This document shows, piece after piece, positions 63,267-64,000 of a stretch of 64,000 nucleotides of DNA. Every line of letters starts with the position of its first letter. The stretch's first letter is position 1. The notes below the pieces were generated by a model. The model was not told where the DNA came from. It did not search any database and worked only from the letters and a program-made list of their open reading frames with translations. The position numbers and the translations under genes are program-made. Location of the stretch: positions 1 to 64,000 of the forward strand of contig CAZSYM010000011.1 in assembly GCA_964611145.1 (NCBI GenBank). The letters run 5' to 3'. The DNA is from WFQV01 sp964611145 (GTDB lineage Bacteria; Bacteroidota; Ignavibacteria; Ignavibacteriales; Melioribacteraceae).

Positions 63267-63560
63267 ATGAGCGAATACGAAGAAAAACCCGCCCCGGCGG
63301 AAGATACGGAAACGGAGGAAACTTCTGGGACGCACTCCCCTTTGAAAGTGTTGCTTTTTAATGACGATTGGCACACTTTTGATGAAGTTATTGCCCAATT
63401 GATGAAGGCGATAAATTGCTCTTTTAATCATGCGCGTTCCCTGGCTTTTGAAGTGCATGTAAAAGGGAAGGCTGTGGTTTTCGAAGGCAAATTGGAAGAG
63501 TGTTTAAGGGTTTCTTCCATCTTGGAGGAGATTGCATTGCATACCCAAATCGAAGCATAA
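63267..63560 (+). CDS. clpS: ATP-dependent protease adaptor ClpS
   Basis: 97 residues. After an acidic tail, KVLLFNDDWHTFDEVIAQLMKAI and the later AFEVHVKGKAVVFEG are the N-degron-binding and ClpA-contact surfaces of ClpS. It delivers N-end-rule substrates to ClpAP. ATG 63267 chosen over an in-frame TTG at 63246; no Shine-Dalgarno is present in either case. A bidirectional terminator follows immediately. Confidence 0.93.
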   Translation: MSEYEEKPAPAEDTETEETSGTHSPLKVLLFNDDWHTFDEVIAQLMKAINCSFNHARSLAFEVHVKGKAVVFEGKLEECLRVSSILEEIALHTQIEA

Positions 63561-63590
63561 AAAAAGCCTCGGGTTTGACCGAGGCTTTTT
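63559..63590. terminator. Bidirectional terminator between clpS and the tRNA
   Basis: Stem AAAAAGCCTCGG/CCGAGGCTTTTT with a six-base loop. It ends clpS on the plus strand and the tRNA on the minus strand. Confidence 0.9.
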
Positions 63591-63591
63591 G

Positions 63592-63665
63592 TGGGCCCGC
63601 AGGGACTTGAACCCCGGACCCGCTGATTATGAGTCAGCTGCTCTAACCAACTGAGCTACGGGCCC
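63592..63665 (-). tRNA. tRNA with CAU anticodon (Met elongator or Ile2)
   Basis: 74 nucleotides, full cloverleaf: acceptor GGGCCCG/CGGGCCC, D-arm GCTC/GAGC, anticodon stem GCTGA/TCAGC with loop CTCATAA, T-arm CGGGG TTCAAGT CCCTG with one G-U pair, discriminator A. CCA is not encoded. The anticodon CAU fits elongator Met or Ile2 (lysidine-modified). C4-G69 and C5-G68 favour Ile2; the U29-A41 pair favours Met, so I leave it open. Confidence 0.95.
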
Positions 63666-63696
63666 CCGAAATGTCAAAAATCAAAATTTCGAGCCA

Positions 63697-63727
63697 CAAA
63701 GATAAATTTTTCTTGGAATATTAGCAA
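63697..63727 (-). promoter_or_regulatory. Bacteroidota-type promoter for the tRNA
   Basis: Minus strand TTG (63727-63725), 20 bp, TATCTTTG (63704-63697), an exact TAnnTTTG match. About 25 bases of leader lie before the mature 5' end. Confidence 0.78.
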
Positions 63728-64000
63728 TATGGAGAGGCGATAATTACAAGGACCAACATGTCCGTCCTAAAATGATATGAGAAATAAACATGTGATTTCA
63801 CTTTTGGGGGCGTATGTTCTTTTACTTAACTAAGAATTATGGGGAAGATGAAATTGGCTCAAATTATGTCCTCGTGATAATTTTCACTTGAGCGATTTGC
63901 TGAGAGTTAAACGTTTTTTACCGCCTGGCTACTTGATACGTAAAATATTTAAAACTTTCTTTAATAAAAAAATAATCAAACCACTGGGTGAAGAGCAACC
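63728..64000. other. Gene-free tail of the window
   Basis: From the tRNA to the end is 335 bases without a supportable gene. Only short frames occur. On the minus strand two frames run in from beyond the edge and stop near 63929 and 63922; either could be the 3' end of an outside gene, but 20-25 residues are too few to judge. Confidence 0.5.

Noticed and set aside
63728..64000. 3' end of a minus-strand gene entering from outside
   Set aside because: Two competing frames of 20-25 codons with no recognisable sequence; cannot be decided.
1..64000. CRISPR arrays, transposases, integrases, phage or defence genes
   Set aside because: I looked for regular repeats and the usual protein families and found none; the window looks like stable core genome plus a glycan locus.

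Overview
The window is a gene-dense chromosomal segment with about 58 protein genes and one tRNA. It suggests a member of the Bacteroidota/Ignavibacteriota-Chlorobiota group. Three things support this. Several intergenic gaps hold the Bacteroidota primary-sigma promoter (TTTG or TTG, 19-21 bp, then TAnnTTTG), for example before the tRNA, the UvrD/PcrA helicase and the rhomboid gene. The gene families fit: a SusC-style carboxypeptidase-like domain on the TonB receptor, DUF2851, DUF4296-like lipoproteins and a mitochondrial-type citrate synthase. Several genes start with TTG or GTG. Proteins are rich in Lys, Glu and Ile, which would fit a moderate thermophile but does not prove it. I see no insertion sequence, prophage, CRISPR array or rRNA.

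Layout. 104-15356: housekeeping genes, comprising HIT protein, glycerate kinase, thyA-folA-mutL, an acyl-CoA mutase large subunit, a UbiA-type prenyltransferase, a CorC/HlyC protein, tgt-yajC, an agmatinase-type ureohydrolase, a methyltransferase, NfeD and a sodium/solute symporter. 15497-24871: envelope and modification genes, comprising a lipoprotein coupled to a TonB-dependent receptor, a TatD nuclease fused to a radical-SAM domain, PBP4-type DacB, an M28/glutaminyl-cyclase-like lipoprotein, PrmA, and a ferredoxin overlapping a geranylgeranyl-reductase-family flavoprotein. 24970-28389: a PAS-kinase-receiver hybrid, a small membrane protein, and a CoA-acylating aldehyde dehydrogenase with an unusual C-terminal tail. 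28564-44768: a Wzx/Wzy-type polysaccharide locus with dTDP-glucose dehydratase, SLBB export protein, chain-length regulator, polymerase, flippase, three GT4 and two GT2 enzymes, one intact initiating phosphoglycosyltransferase and one GT2 fused to a degenerate one; an L-2-hydroxyglutarate-oxidase-like gene sits inside it. 44771-53883: accA, a thioesterase, a second flippase, dut, gltA, an NhaC-type antiporter and a UvrD/PcrA helicase. 53953-57840: lower glycolysis, with a PPi-type phosphofructokinase preceded by a 36-residue membrane peptide, then gapA and pgk. 57980-63665: rhomboid protease, lipoprotein, DUF2851, bifunctional nuclease, etfAB, clpS and a CAU tRNA. The last 335 bases hold nothing I can name.

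The genes most worth a second look are the mutase at 5098 (active-site pair Phe/Gln of isobutyryl-CoA mutase rather than Tyr/Arg of methylmalonyl-CoA mutase), the TatD-radical SAM fusion at 18791, the aldehyde dehydrogenase tail that resembles a microcompartment encapsulation peptide, the GT2 fused to a phosphoglycosyltransferase lacking its catalytic Asp-Glu pair at 42780, and the PPi-type signature of the phosphofructokinase. Metabolically the window points to a heterotroph with glycolysis, PPi-linked energy economy, TCA-cycle entry, acyl-CoA oxidation through ETF, and a thick exopolysaccharide or O-antigen-like coat. No complete undescribed multi-gene defence or mobile system is visible.
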